Positions 18,309 to 28,477 of a stretch of DNA of 64,000 bases are shown here, piece by piece; positions within the stretch are counted from its first letter, which is position 1; every line of letters starts with the position of its first letter. Made by a program: the position numbers and the translations under genes. This DNA comes from Gracilimonas sp964505215 (GTDB lineage Bacteria > Bacteroidota > Rhodothermia > Balneolales > Balneolaceae). The stretch lies in the NCBI GenBank assembly GCA_964505215.1, contig CAZDGU010000003.1, positions 1 through 64,000 of the forward strand, in the 5' to 3' direction. The notes under the pieces are model-generated. The model was not told the origin of the DNA. It saw only the letters and a list, made by a program, of their open reading frames with translations, and searched no databases.

Positions 18309-18650
18309 TTAAGCTTTATAAGAATCAGCGGCTTCTTCCACTGATTTATAATGCTTAAATACCGTAATCAATTTAGTAACAATTAGCAGGCTTTCAATTT
18401 TTTCTGTTGCATTGGCTATGCGGAGGTCGCCACCGGCTTTACGCATGGTGGTTAACCCTCCAATAAGCATGCCCAGCCCGGAGGAGTTCATGAATTTAAC
18501 TTTCCCAAGGTCAACTACTACATTGGTTTTATCCTGGTCAATCAGTTCATGGAGTTGCTCGTTTAAACTAACGGCATCCGGACCGCCCATTACATTACCT
18601 TTAAATTCGATAACTACGCTATTATAGCGTTCTGATGTGTTAAAGCTCAT
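18309..18650 (-). CDS. STAS-domain anti-sigma-factor antagonist
   Basis: A 113-residue single STAS domain of the SpoIIAA/RsbV type. The motif KVKFMNSSGLGMLIG holds the serine (Ser56 or Ser57) that a partner kinase would phosphorylate to switch binding to an anti-sigma factor. The partner kinase/anti-sigma gene is not in this window, so the regulated process is unknown. It follows secF by 24 bases on the same strand and may be transcribed with secDF before the terminator at 18262-18285. Confidence 0.85.
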   Translation of the reverse strand: MSFNTSERYNSVVIEFKGNVMGGPDAVSLNEQLHELIDQDKTNVVVDLGKVKFMNSSGLGMLIGGLTTMRKAGGDLRIANATEKIESLLIVTKLITVFKHYKSVEEAADSYKA

Positions 18651-18674
18651 GGATTTCCTGCTATTTTAAGTTAT

Positions 18675-19586
18675 TTATGATTTTTTGGTGCGGGCTTCAA
18701 GCTCAACTACTAACGAGCTGGCCACAAACAATGAACTGTACGTACCAATTACAACACCAAGTAGGAGTGCAAAGGAAAAGCCTTTTAACACCTCTCCGCC
18801 GAAAATAAACAGCACGGCTACCACAAACAAGGTGGTGATTGAAGTAATTACGGTACGGCTTAGGGTATCGTTCAGGCTTTTATTTACCATTGGTGCGAAA
18901 TCCATGCCTTTGTGGACGTTTGAGTTTTCACGAATACGGTCAAAAACTACTACCGTATCGTTTAGTGAATAACCAACAATGGTGAGGAAAGCCGCAATAA
19001 TAGCCTGGTCAATTTGAAGACTGAAGGGAACTAAATCGGACAGAATCGTAAATATGCCCAACACAATTATCACATCATGAAACAGGGCTAATACCGCACC
19101 GGCCGAAAAGGTCCAGTTGCGGAAGCGAATCAGGATATAAATGAAAATGATTACCATTGCATATATCACCGATTGCAAAGCTCCGGATTTCAGGTCTTCG
19201 GCAAAACGAGGACCAACCACATCCGTTTTTATTAACTGGAATGGGTTGTCGGGATGCAGGGTTTGAATGTTGGATACAATAATTTGCTGCACTTCATTAA
19301 TAGGCTGCTCATTATCTGTACGAATCAGAATTTCACGGTCTGAACCGAAAAGCTTCAGCTCGGGTGTACTTCCCAGAGGATCAGAAAGGTCAGTTCGCAG
19401 CTCTACTACATTTACGGGTTCTTCGAACTGAATGACGAATTCTTTTCCGCCTTTAAAGTCGATTCCGTACTGTAGTCCTTTGGAAAAAATGCCGATTAAT
19501 GCGGCAACAAACAGGATGCCGGAGATAATGTATGCTATCTTTCGGCTTGATGTAAAGTCAAAATTTGGTGTTTCGAACCATCTCAT
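18675..19586 (-). CDS. secF: Protein translocase subunit SecF
   Basis: SecF partners with SecD in the inner membrane, using the proton gradient to help pull proteins through SecYEG. The 303 residues hold six helices: one at 15-35, a periplasmic P4 domain (about 40-135), then five helices. Conserved elements are GIDFKGGKEFVIQF near the N-terminus and GYSLNDTVVVFDRIREN in helix 4/5, which carries the functionally important Asp and Arg. It lies 39 bases downstream of secD. Confidence 0.95.
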   Translation of the reverse strand: MRWFETPNFDFTSSRKIAYIISGILFVAALIGIFSKGLQYGIDFKGGKEFVIQFEEPVNVVELRTDLSDPLGSTPELKLFGSDREILIRTDNEQPINEVQQIIVSNIQTLHPDNPFQLIKTDVVGPRFAEDLKSGALQSVIYAMVIIFIYILIRFRNWTFSAGAVLALFHDVIIVLGIFTILSDLVPFSLQIDQAIIAAFLTIVGYSLNDTVVVFDRIRENSNVHKGMDFAPMVNKSLNDTLSRTVITSITTLFVVAVLFIFGGEVLKGFSFALLLGVVIGTYSSLFVASSLVVELEARTKKS

Positions 19587-19625
19587 AATATTCGTCTTTT
19601 GGTGTTTTAAATTTCTTTGTGTGGA

Positions 19626-21437
19626 TTAACCGAAGTTTACTTTGCTTTGCCTTACCTGAGTGAGGTAATCTACAACTACTCGCGTTATCACAATGGCACT
19701 GAATAGCGAAGCTACAATACCGGCCATCAGGGTAACCGCAAAGCCTTTAATAGGTCCTACTCCAAAACTGAATAGGATAATAGCTACAAAAAAGGTGGTT
19801 ACGTTGGCGTCAATAATGGCGCTCATGGCGTTAGAGTAGCCGGCTTCAATAGATGCTTTTAAGGTTTTTCCGGTTCGCTGTTCTTCCCGTATTCGATCAA
19901 ATATGAGCACGTTTGCATCTACCGCCATACCAATGGTAAGTACAATACCGGCAATTCCAGGAAGGGTTAGCGTTGCTTTGAAAGCGGCTAATATCCCAAG
20001 TATGAAAACAATGTTTAATATCAGCGCTAAATCTGCAATTGCTCCACCGGTTCGGTAATAAACAATCATAAAAATGGCTACTACACCTAAACCGAATAAA
20101 ATAGAATTTAGTCCGGCTTGGATAGACTCAGCTCCTAAAGTAGCACCTACGGTACGTTCTTCAAGTATATCGAGCGGAGCAGGTAATGCACCGGAAAGCA
20201 GGATGTTAACCAAATCTTCTGCTTCTGAAACACCATCGAGGCCGGTGATAGAAGAGCGGCCATTCGAGATTTTGGTTTGTACATTTGGATAAGAGAATAC
20301 AAATCCATCCAGCACAATGGCTACCGGCTTACCGATATTTGCTCCGGTAATACGCCCCCATTTACGAGCGCCTTCACTGTTCATACTCATAGATACTTCC
20401 GGAACGTTGGTGGCAGGATCGAACTGCACGGTGGCGCTTTCAATTACATCACCGGTTAGCTCAATTTGAGTGCGCACGCCAATCAGCTGATATAAATCCT
20501 GGCCGCCTTGTCCCGGCATGGGATTTGCGCTCCACATCATGGTTGTGCTGCGCGGAAGCATGCGCTGTATGTCCTCATTCTTCAGTAATTCCATCACGCG
20601 TGCGGTGTCTTTGGCGGTTGCATAACCCGCTAAGTATGGGTTTTGTGCCGGAACTAATACTTCTTCTAAAGGACTGAACTGGCTTGTGGCAGCTGTATCA
20701 GAAGTATCAGACTGTGGTTGCATACTGTAATATTCGTAGGCAGAGTTTACGAAAGAACGGAATTCTTGCGCATCGGCTGCTAAGCGAAATTCAAGGCGTG
20801 CTGTTCCTTTCAGAAGGCTGCGCACACGTTCTTTATCTTCCACGCCGGGCAGTTCAACCACAATACGGTTTTTCCCCTGCTTCACAATAGAAGGCTCGGT
20901 AACACCGTAGCGGTCAACCCGTGTTCTGATAATTTCAATGGCGCGGTCAAGGGCTGACTGACGCTGTGTTTTTAAATAAGCGGCAATTTCCTGATTTGTT
21001 GATCGGCGGGTGATGTCCATGGCATCATTCCGGTAGTAACGGCTGAGGCGGGCATCGGCATCGCGTGCTTCAAATTCAGCTACCATTTCATCAATGAAAT
21101 CTGAATTGTTTTCTAAGGCTCGTTGGTCAGCTACTTCGATTACTTCATTCAGCAGCTGGTCGGCATTATCTCCGGCCAGTTCTCTAATCAGCTGTGGAAC
21201 GCCTACTTCAAGCGTTACGTGCATTCCACCCTGGAGGTCAAGGCCTAATGAAAGGATGTTTTCACGAAGATCGTCGAGTTTTTCTTCATTGTCTTCTATG
21301 TACTGAGCTGCTTCTGCTTCGCTCAGGTCTTCAATGTAATTTTGCTCCAACGAGTACTGAATTGTTGGATACAGGTAATAAAGAGTTAGGGCGAGAAAGG
21401 CCACTATACTACCAATTTTAAATCCGTTTCCTTGCAT
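19626..21437 (-). CDS. secD: Protein translocase subunit SecD
   Basis: A 603-residue inner-membrane protein with one N-terminal helix, a large periplasmic P1 region, and five C-terminal helices. LGLDLQGGMHVTLEV is the first conserved block, and RTVGATLGAESIQAGLNS and AVDANVLIFDRIREEQRTG are the C-terminal translocation motifs with the proton-relay Asp. RIEIIRTRVDRYGVTEPSI-like and NRIVVELPGVED segments mark the P1 base. It is transcribed with secF. The length is normal for Bacteroidota SecD. Confidence 0.95.
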   Translation of the reverse strand: MQGNGFKIGSIVAFLALTLYYLYPTIQYSLEQNYIEDLSEAEAAQYIEDNEEKLDDLRENILSLGLDLQGGMHVTLEVGVPQLIRELAGDNADQLLNEVIEVADQRALENNSDFIDEMVAEFEARDADARLSRYYRNDAMDITRRSTNQEIAAYLKTQRQSALDRAIEIIRTRVDRYGVTEPSIVKQGKNRIVVELPGVEDKERVRSLLKGTARLEFRLAADAQEFRSFVNSAYEYYSMQPQSDTSDTAATSQFSPLEEVLVPAQNPYLAGYATAKDTARVMELLKNEDIQRMLPRSTTMMWSANPMPGQGGQDLYQLIGVRTQIELTGDVIESATVQFDPATNVPEVSMSMNSEGARKWGRITGANIGKPVAIVLDGFVFSYPNVQTKISNGRSSITGLDGVSEAEDLVNILLSGALPAPLDILEERTVGATLGAESIQAGLNSILFGLGVVAIFMIVYYRTGGAIADLALILNIVFILGILAAFKATLTLPGIAGIVLTIGMAVDANVLIFDRIREEQRTGKTLKASIEAGYSNAMSAIIDANVTTFFVAIILFSFGVGPIKGFAVTLMAGIVASLFSAIVITRVVVDYLTQVRQSKVNFG

Positions 21438-21565
21438 GGTATCTGTGTTTTTATGTGTGTTAAAAGTGTTGTAATAGAAAATGTAAGGCTGAGATATACT
21501 GGCACGTATATGAGACTACGGCACAGCACAATGCCTTTTAAAAAAGCTTAAAAAGCGGAAAAATG

Positions 21566-22120
21566 TTAGGGAGCACCAATAGCTGTTCCGCCGGAAAGAG
21601 GAGAGGTGTGATAACTTGGAGAGGGCGCATTGGCTACTTCATATAAAAAACCGGATGAAGTATTTACGTGGTTTTGAAGATGAGTGATAGCCTTCCCGCC
21701 CCAGGCAGGTCCGTCAACCGGAAGCAAGCTTTGGGGTTGCGCTTGTTTAATAATAACCGCTTTACCCATTCCCGCAGAAGCATGTTGGTAAGCGTTCCAC
21801 TCTTTAAGCAAGAGCCGGAATACTTCGTTTTGGTCTTGGGATTGAGAATTCAGCGGCAGCTCAAAATCTTCGGCATGGGCGCTTACAATTTCGGAAGCTT
21901 TGCGAATTACCGACTCAATTTCATCCTGATCATCCGAAAGGCGCTGAATTTGCTTAGTAACATCTACGCTTGTACTCGCCTTTAAATTGGATTTCAGCCA
22001 CAGTGCAAAAGCGCTTTGGCGAGTGTTACCCGACGAAGGCTGCACAAAATAAAGCAACAGTCCGGCAAGCAGTAGGCCTACGCTAAAATTGCGTGTAATA
22101 TGTGTGCGAAAAAAATTCAT
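21566..22120 (-). CDS. Hypothetical membrane-anchored protein
   Basis: Not recognised. The 184-residue product has one hydrophobic segment near the N-terminus (about residues 11-27, NFSVGLLLAGLLLYFVQP) that could be a signal anchor. A helical charged region (about 50-115) follows, then a Pro/Ser/Gly-rich tail ending ...SPLSGGTAIGAP. It precedes secD on the same strand with 128 bases between, so it could share that transcript. Because it sits between uvrA and secDF no function is implied. Confidence 0.55.
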   Translation of the reverse strand: MNFFRTHITRNFSVGLLLAGLLLYFVQPSSGNTRQSAFALWLKSNLKASTSVDVTKQIQRLSDDQDEIESVIRKASEIVSAHAEDFELPLNSQSQDQNEVFRLLLKEWNAYQHASAGMGKAVIIKQAQPQSLLPVDGPAWGGKAITHLQNHVNTSSGFLYEVANAPSPSYHTSPLSGGTAIGAP

Positions 22121-22266
22121 TCAGCTCAGAAGATAATGAACTATTTATTCAATATTCAATGTAATGAAGCGGAAAATTGAGCCAAAAAAATTGGGTTTTT
22201 GGAATGAGCCGTGGGTATAAAATAAACAATAGATTGCAGTAAACGGGATAGGAATCGAACTGAACC

Positions 22267-22292
22267 AGACATGGGGTTGCAACCCCTTGTCT
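22267..22292. repeat. Inverted repeat downstream of uvrA
   Basis: AGACA-t-GGGGTTGCAACCCC-t-TGTCT is a nearly perfect palindrome 38 bases after the uvrA stop. There is no T-tract, so it may be a REP-like element or a processed 3'-end hairpin. Its GGGGTT/AACCCC core resembles the palindromes at 13182-13196 and 40736-40752. Confidence 0.5.
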
Positions 22293-22329
22293 TGGATTGA
22301 AGAAGTTTTGCCTCAATTATGGAAACCCG

Positions 22330-25167
22330 CTAAACCGGTACTTTATGCAGGCGCTCAAATTCTTCTTTCAGAAACCGGCCGGTATAAGATGATTCTACTT
22401 CAGCTATGTCTTCGGGTGTTCCGGTTGCAATAATTTCGCCACCGCCGGCGCCGCCCTCAGGACCCAAATCAATAATCCAGTCGGCTGCTTTAATCAGGTC
22501 GAGATTATGCTCAATTACAATTACCGTGTTTCCTTTATCAACCAGCTGCTGTATTACGTTTACCAGCATACGCACATCCTGAAAGTGTAAGCCGGTTGTA
22601 GGTTCGTCCATTACATACAGCGTATCGCCGGTGCCTACTTTTGAAAGCTCCCGCGCCAGCTTAATGCGCTGTGCTTCTCCGCCCGAAAGCGTAGTAGAAG
22701 ACTGCCCCAGCGTTAGGTAGCCTAAACCCACATCATTTAGTGTAACAAGCTTTCGGCTGATGGCAGGCTGAGCATCAAAGAATTCGGCCGCTTCGCTGAT
22801 GGGCATTTGCAGCACATCAGAGATGTTCTTTCCTTTGTAATAAATTTCCAGCGTTTCCCGGTTGTAGCGCTTGCCGTTGCAGGTTTCGCAGGTTACATAC
22901 ACATCGGGCAAAAAGTTCATCTCAATTTTACGAACGCCGTCTCCGTTGCACGACTCACACCGTCCGCCTTTCACATTAAAAGAAAATCGCCCCTGATCGT
23001 ATCCGCGAATTTTGGATTCGGGAAGTTCTGCAAACAGTCGCCGAATGTGATCAAAAACTTTGGTGTAGGTTCCCGGATTTGAGCGCGGCGTTCGCCCAAT
23101 CGGACTTTGATCAATGGAAATGATTTTATCTACATGATCAATGTTTTTAATTTCATCGTAGCTGAGGGGAACGGTTTTGGATTTGTAGAAATAATTGGAA
23201 AGAATAGGAACCAGCGTTTGGTTGATGAGCGAGCTTTTTCCGCTGCCGCTTACGCCGGTTACACAAATAAATTTGCCTAATGGTACTTCTAAATCCTGAT
23301 TTTTTAAATTATGGCCACGCGCATTGGTAATTGTCAGAGATTTGCCGTTTCCTTTACGTCTTTTTTCAGGAAGCGCAATTACTTCTTCATCCCGTAAAAA
23401 TTTGGCTGTGCTCGACTTTGGATCTAACTCCCCGGGCTTTCCGGCGGTTACAATATGGCCGCCATTTACGCCGGCACCGGGACCTAAATCAACCACAAAG
23501 TCGGCATGTTCAATGGTTTCGCGATCGTGCTCTACCACAATTACGCTGTTTCCAAGATCGCGCAGCGTTTCCAGCGATTTGATGAGTTTGATATTATCGC
23601 GCTGATGCAACCCAATGCTGGGTTCATCCAAAATATAGAGCACGCCCACCAGCTGGGTTCCAATTTGGGTAGCCAAACGGATGCGCTGTGCCTCACCGCC
23701 ACTCAGGGTTTGAGCTTCCCGGTTCAGGCTTAAATAATTCAGCCCTACATTCAGTAGAAAATCCAGCCGGTCACGAATTTCTTTCAGCACCTGATTGCCA
23801 ATAATTTGCTGGCGCTCATTCAGTTTGATGGAGTAGAGCGTATTTCGCAGCTCCTGGATATCCATTTGAACCAAATCGTGGATGTTGTAGCCGTCAATGC
23901 GGTACGAAAGTGCTTCTTTATTGAGCCGCCCGCCTTCGCACCTTGGGCAGGTGATTTTATCCATAAAAGCTTTGGCTTTATCACGCTGTTTTCCCGATTT
24001 ACTGTTGTGATACTGATCGGTGATGGTGGCTCTGAGTCCTTCAAACTTGTGTTTGTAGGTTACTGAATTATCTTTAAAATCGTAGCTGACCGAATACTTT
24101 TTGTCGCCACTTCCATTCAGTAAAATATCAATCAGCTCCTCAGGATATTTCTTGATGGGCGTGTCAAAATCTACTTCAAACTCATTCAGGATGGCTTTTA
24201 GCTGCTTAAAGATGAAAATATCGCGCGGCGCGCCTAAAAAACGAATGCCGCCGTCGGCAATGCTTTGGGTGCTGTTTGGAACCAGCAGCTTCCAGCTTAC
24301 ATCATGAGTGTAGCCCAGACCTTCGCACTTTTTACAGCTTCCATACGGCGAGTTGAAAGAAAAGAGATTGGGAGCAGGATCTTCGTAAGCCAGTCCGCTT
24401 TCGGGATCGAATAGGTTTTGTGAGTACAGTTTGTCGGTAACACCATCCTCACCTTTTACGGCTAAAATGACGTTTCCATCGGCCATTTCCAGCGCAAGGC
24501 GGATGCTGTCAGCAATGCGCTTTTCACTTTTGTCGGAAATCACAAAACGGTCAACAACAACTTCAATATTGTGGGTTTTATAGCGGTCCAGCTTCATGTT
24601 TTTTTCCAAATCATGAAACTCGCCGTCAATGCGGGCACTTACAAAGCCTTGCTTTATAGTTTGTTCAAAAAGCTCCCGGTAATGACCTTTTCGACCGCGG
24701 ACAACCGGTGCCAGGCAGTACGCTTTAGTTCCTTTGGGCATATCCATTACCGCTTGAACCACCTGATCGGCGGACTGCTTTTTCATCACATTTCCGGTTT
24801 TCCAGGAGTAAGGAACGCCAACGCGGGCATAAAAAAGCCGTAAGAAATCATAAATTTCCGTAACCGTACCCACGGTTGAGCGCGGATTCCGATTGGTTGT
24901 TTTTTGATCAATGGAAATAACCGGCGATAAACCGTCTATAAAATCAACAGCGGGGCGCTCCATCATCCCCAAAAACTGACGTGCGTAGGCTGAAAGAGAT
25001 TCCAAAAAACGGCGCTGTCCCTCAGCATAAATGGTATCAAAAGCCAGCGATGATTTCCCCGAGCCTGAAAGCCCCGTTATTACCACCAATCGGTTTCGGG
25101 GAATGTTAATATCAATGTTTTTTAGATTATGCTCGCGGGCGCCGCGTACTACAATATGATGTTGCAA
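22330..25167 (-). CDS. uvrA: Excinuclease ABC subunit A
   Basis: UvrA is the ATP-dependent damage-recognition subunit of nucleotide excision repair, working with UvrB. The 945 residues contain two ABC modules, with Walker A GLSGSGKSSLAFDT near residue 32 and GVSGSGKSSLINQTL near residue 640. There are two LSGGEAQRI signatures and the family's zinc-binding Cys clusters (CKKCEGLG, CPRCEGGRL, and CESCNGDG...CETCNGKRY). It starts HHIVVRGAREHNLKNID as expected. No partner uvr gene is nearby and no LexA-like box was seen. Confidence 0.97.
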   Translation of the reverse strand: MQHHIVVRGAREHNLKNIDINIPRNRLVVITGLSGSGKSSLAFDTIYAEGQRRFLESLSAYARQFLGMMERPAVDFIDGLSPVISIDQKTTNRNPRSTVGTVTEIYDFLRLFYARVGVPYSWKTGNVMKKQSADQVVQAVMDMPKGTKAYCLAPVVRGRKGHYRELFEQTIKQGFVSARIDGEFHDLEKNMKLDRYKTHNIEVVVDRFVISDKSEKRIADSIRLALEMADGNVILAVKGEDGVTDKLYSQNLFDPESGLAYEDPAPNLFSFNSPYGSCKKCEGLGYTHDVSWKLLVPNSTQSIADGGIRFLGAPRDIFIFKQLKAILNEFEVDFDTPIKKYPEELIDILLNGSGDKKYSVSYDFKDNSVTYKHKFEGLRATITDQYHNSKSGKQRDKAKAFMDKITCPRCEGGRLNKEALSYRIDGYNIHDLVQMDIQELRNTLYSIKLNERQQIIGNQVLKEIRDRLDFLLNVGLNYLSLNREAQTLSGGEAQRIRLATQIGTQLVGVLYILDEPSIGLHQRDNIKLIKSLETLRDLGNSVIVVEHDRETIEHADFVVDLGPGAGVNGGHIVTAGKPGELDPKSSTAKFLRDEEVIALPEKRRKGNGKSLTITNARGHNLKNQDLEVPLGKFICVTGVSGSGKSSLINQTLVPILSNYFYKSKTVPLSYDEIKNIDHVDKIISIDQSPIGRTPRSNPGTYTKVFDHIRRLFAELPESKIRGYDQGRFSFNVKGGRCESCNGDGVRKIEMNFLPDVYVTCETCNGKRYNRETLEIYYKGKNISDVLQMPISEAAEFFDAQPAISRKLVTLNDVGLGYLTLGQSSTTLSGGEAQRIKLARELSKVGTGDTLYVMDEPTTGLHFQDVRMLVNVIQQLVDKGNTVIVIEHNLDLIKAADWIIDLGPEGGAGGGEIIATGTPEDIAEVESSYTGRFLKEEFERLHKVPV

Positions 25168-25343
25168 TAGACTGTTATTTTGAAATTTCGGAACCTTGAA
25201 AAATACAAAACAGTGTCGGCAATTTCTTCATTCCTTTTACTATAAAAAATGCTCGAAATTATATTTTATTCGGAATGAATATTAAAGAGACAAAAAGTGG
25301 AGTTGTCAGTCGTGTTTTTAACCGAACGTTGCGAGATCCCACC

Positions 25344-25378
25344 GGCTGATAGCTGAAGCCTGAAAGCTGACAGCTAAA
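25344..25378. repeat. Short AGCTGA-type tandem repeat
   Basis: The intergenic stretch upstream of uvrA contains imperfect units of CTGA(A/T)AGC/GACAGC (for example GAAAGCTGACAGCT). A related stretch occurs at 40800-40836. It looks like a dispersed low-complexity repeat; nothing else was recognised in this 244-base gap. Confidence 0.5.
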
Positions 25379-25411
25379 ACCACGAAACAGCCTTCCGATT
25401 ATTACCGGCAT

Positions 25412-26701
25412 TCAAGCTTTTGGTGGAAATAAGGCATTGTACTCTCTGATAAACAGGCGATTGGGAATAATACCCTTTTCATCTTCAGAGTATTTCGGTT
25501 TAATGCGTTTTACAAAGTACATAGGGACTTCACCGGTATTTTTAGTAGCAACTTTTCCGCGCGACTCACACTCAAAGAAATCCTTAATTCGTAAAAAGTT
25601 TTTATGGGAAATATTAATCGCATTTTCCTGCGAATGCTCCTCGAGACGGGCAGCCAGGTTTACGGTTTCACCCCAAATATCGTAAGCAAAACGAGCTTTG
25701 CCAATAACCCCAACTACGGCACTTCCGGTATGAATGCCAATGCGAACGGGCAGATACGGAGTATCAGAATTAGTATTTTTATTTTGTGAACGTACAAAAT
25801 CTACAATTTCCAGTGCAGCCAAAACGGTATCTATGGGGTGAGATGCATTTCTTTTGGGAATACCGCCGGCAGCCATATAGCTGTCGCCAATGGTTTTAAT
25901 TTTTATAAGATTATGCTGGCCGGCCAGCTGATCAAATTGATCAAAATAAAAGGATAAGCTTTCAATCAGCTTTTCGGGAGAAAGGGAGGGCACTACTTGG
26001 GTAAATCCCTCAAAATCAGTGAACATGATGGTGGTGTCATCGTATCGTTCGGGGGTTACGGTGCCGTAAGCCAATAAGTTTTCTGCAACTTTTTGAGGAA
26101 AAATATTATGTATTAAGTCCTGATATTCTTTTTTAGTGAGCTCCAGCTCTCTGTTTGCTGCATTTAAACCGGTCTGCATTTTACTCAACTTGTTGTTTTG
26201 CGCCAGGGTATTTTTATAGGTAGAAATCAGCAAATTCACCAGATGAGAATAATCAGCTCTGATATTATAGGTTGAGCCTTCAATCTCTACCTCGGCAATT
26301 TCAAAATTATCTATAGGAGGGGGAGGGTTTAACAGAAGTTCTTCAATTTTTAAATATAAGGTCTCATCATCGAAGGGCTTGGTGAGGTAATTATCAGCCC
26401 CGGCCTCAATACCTTTCAAAATGCTTTGGGTATTTACCATAGAGGTAAATAAAATGATGGGGATGTTATTCAGGTTTTTGTCCTTCTTAATACGCTCGCA
26501 CAGTTCGTATCCGTCCAAAATTGGCATATCTACATCACTTAAAATGAGATCAGGGAATTTGGTTTTAACAATTTCCAGCGCATCCTCTCCATTTTGCGCA
26601 GTAAGTACTTCGTACCCTTTTTGCATCAGCTTGTGCCTTGTTAGGGTAACAAGGGCGGGGTGATCGTCCACTACTAATATGCGCGGTTTGGTTTCTAACA
26701 T
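25412..26701 (-). CDS. Response regulator with class III adenylate cyclase output
   Basis: A 429-residue cytosolic two-domain protein. The receiver domain (about 7-125) has the phosphoacceptor Asp56 in LILSDVDMPILDGYE and the conserved Lys in YLTKPFD. A helical linker (about 170-205) follows. The class III cyclase domain (about 210-400) has metal Asp residues in TIMFTDFEGFT and TIGDSYMAAGG. The Lys in IKIKTIGDSYM and the Asp in FAYDIWGETVN are the pair that favours ATP over GTP, and Asn/Arg in ETVNLAARLE stabilise the transition state. It probably makes cAMP in response to an unknown histidine kinase, none of which is in the window. Confidence 0.9.
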   Translation of the reverse strand: MLETKPRILVVDDHPALVTLTRHKLMQKGYEVLTAQNGEDALEIVKTKFPDLILSDVDMPILDGYELCERIKKDKNLNNIPIILFTSMVNTQSILKGIEAGADNYLTKPFDDETLYLKIEELLLNPPPPIDNFEIAEVEIEGSTYNIRADYSHLVNLLISTYKNTLAQNNKLSKMQTGLNAANRELELTKKEYQDLIHNIFPQKVAENLLAYGTVTPERYDDTTIMFTDFEGFTQVVPSLSPEKLIESLSFYFDQFDQLAGQHNLIKIKTIGDSYMAAGGIPKRNASHPIDTVLAALEIVDFVRSQNKNTNSDTPYLPVRIGIHTGSAVVGVIGKARFAYDIWGETVNLAARLEEHSQENAINISHKNFLRIKDFFECESRGKVATKNTGEVPMYFVKRIKPKYSEDEKGIIPNRLFIREYNALFPPKA

Positions 26702-26822
26702 GGCAGGTATCTTTATATTAATCCGTAATATATTTGATTACGTCCAATATTGTTGAAGAATTATTAGGCTTTATCGAGAAAAAACCAATAGCTTTGGGGC
26801 TCACTCATATAAAATTATACCT

Positions 26823-28181
26823 ATGCAGAAAGTAGCACAAAAAAACTGGACCCCCACGTCCTGGAAAAACAAACCCGTTAAACAACTTCCTGAATATCCC
26901 AATAAAAAAGAGCTGGAAGAGAGTTTTGAGACCTTAAAAACCCTTCCTCCATTAGTAACCTCCTGGGAAATTGAAGCACTGAAAGATAAGCTGGCCCAAG
27001 TAGCTGCCGGTAAAAGCTTTTTACTGCAAGGCGGCGATTGTGCCGAAAGTTTTGATGCCACCAAAGCCCCTAAAATTGTAAACATGGTGAAAGTATTGCT
27101 GCAAACCAGCTTTATACTTATTCACGAAATGGGCGTGCCGGTATTGCGAGTGGGTCGTATAGCCGGGCAGTATGCCAAGCCGCGCTCCAAAGATTTTGAG
27201 ACCGTAAACGGTGAGAAAATTCACAATTACAGAGGTGATCTTATAAATGGATATGCTTCAGACTCGGGAGTAAGAACTCCTGACCCTGCCCGACTTTTGG
27301 AGGGCTATCATAAAGCCGGACTCACACTCAACTTTTTGAGAGCACTTGCTGATGAAGGTTTTGCTGATCTCCATTATCCCGAACAATGGGAACTCGATTT
27401 TATGCAAAATAACGAATATTACGCTGAATACGAAGACATGGTGAAGTCGATCACCAAAGCCGTTCGTTTTGTAGAATCTATTACACCGGATGTGTTCTCA
27501 ACCTTGCAGAAAGTTGATTTTTATACCTCGCACGAGGCGCTGAACTTATATTATGATTCTGCCCAAACCCGTCCTGTTCCTCGTAAGCAGGGCCACTTCA
27601 ACCTTAGCGCACACATGGTTTGGTTAGGTAACCGAACACGAGATTTAGACGGCGCTCATGTAGAATATTTTAAGGGAATTAATAATCCTGTGGGTATTAA
27701 AATAGGGCCTCCATACGAAATTGATGAGACGCTAAAGCTTATTGAAACGTTAAATCCTTCTCACGAAGCCGGTAAAATTGTACTTATTACCCGCTTTGGT
27801 AAAGATTTGATTGAAAAGGAACTGCCGGGGCTTATCCAAGCCGTTCGCCGTGAGGGTTTTCCTGTAGTTTGGAGTTCTGACCCTATGCACGGAAATACCT
27901 TTAGCACCGACAATAACATCAAAACAAGAAACTTTGATGATATTTTAAGTGAAGTGCAATCTGCATTTGCCATTCACCGTGCCGAGGGAAGTTATCTGGG
28001 CGGCGTACATTTAGAACTGACCGGAGATAATGTAACCGAATGCGTAGGCGGAGCTAAAGGGCTGAAGGAAGACGGCCTGAATCATAATTATGAAACCTTT
28101 TGCGACCCTCGCCTGAACTACGAGCAAAGCCTGGAAATGGCATTTTTAGTAGCTCGCGAGTGGAAGAAAAGCTATCTGTAA
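26823..28181 (+). CDS. 3-deoxy-7-phosphoheptulonate synthase, class II
   Basis: This enzyme condenses phosphoenolpyruvate and erythrose 4-phosphate, the first step of aromatic amino acid synthesis. The 452 residues match the class II (plant/Mycobacterium-type) family, with LLQGGDCAESFDA holding the metal-binding Cys, RVGRIAGQYAKPRS, NYRGDLINGY, SHEALNLYYD and WSSDPMHGNTF visible. Class II enzymes are unrelated in length to E. coli AroG/F/H. It stands alone, with a strong terminator at 28230-28285, and no feedback or attenuator signal was identified upstream. Confidence 0.95.
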   Translation: MQKVAQKNWTPTSWKNKPVKQLPEYPNKKELEESFETLKTLPPLVTSWEIEALKDKLAQVAAGKSFLLQGGDCAESFDATKAPKIVNMVKVLLQTSFILIHEMGVPVLRVGRIAGQYAKPRSKDFETVNGEKIHNYRGDLINGYASDSGVRTPDPARLLEGYHKAGLTLNFLRALADEGFADLHYPEQWELDFMQNNEYYAEYEDMVKSITKAVRFVESITPDVFSTLQKVDFYTSHEALNLYYDSAQTRPVPRKQGHFNLSAHMVWLGNRTRDLDGAHVEYFKGINNPVGIKIGPPYEIDETLKLIETLNPSHEAGKIVLITRFGKDLIEKELPGLIQAVRREGFPVVWSSDPMHGNTFSTDNNIKTRNFDDILSEVQSAFAIHRAEGSYLGGVHLELTGDNVTECVGGAKGLKEDGLNHNYETFCDPRLNYEQSLEMAFLVAREWKKSYL

Positions 28182-28229
28182 AAAGATTTCTGGCTAAAAC
28201 AACAGCCGGAGTTTATACGCTTTATTTTG

Positions 28230-28285
28230 AAAACCCTGTTTTGAAGCTCTTAGATACAAACTTCAAAGCAGGGTTTTGTTTTTTT
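28230..28285 (+). terminator. Intrinsic terminator after DAHP synthase
   Basis: AAAACCCTG-t-TTTGAAG (28230-28246) pairs with CTTCAAA-g-CAGGGTTTT (28261-28277) around a 14-base loop and is followed by a T-tract. The rest of the 28182-28545 gap carries the hsp20 regulatory region. Confidence 0.85.
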
Positions 28286-28346
28286 GATGAATAATCCGTG
28301 TTAATCTGCTTCGGCATTCAACCTTCACCCCAATAAAAGCACTTTT

Positions 28347-28418
28347 CTGCCATTTTAGTGCTAACTCTGCCACTCTTGAACCGGCAAAACTGACAACTTT
28401 GCCAACCGCAATTGCCAA
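28347..28418. promoter_or_regulatory. Cluster of TGCCA boxes upstream of hsp20
   Basis: CTGCCA occurs at 28347 and 28367 and TTGCCAA at 28399 and 28412, about 85-155 bases upstream of the predicted sigma-54 start point. This is where enhancer-binding activator sites are normally located. The same hexamer in inverted form (TTGGCA) recurs upstream of clpB. A role as activator sites is inference. Confidence 0.35.
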
Positions 28419-28477
28419 GCTGAAATTTCAACAGCATGGTTTGCCCGACTGTCAGACTCTCCCCGAAAACCGGTGCG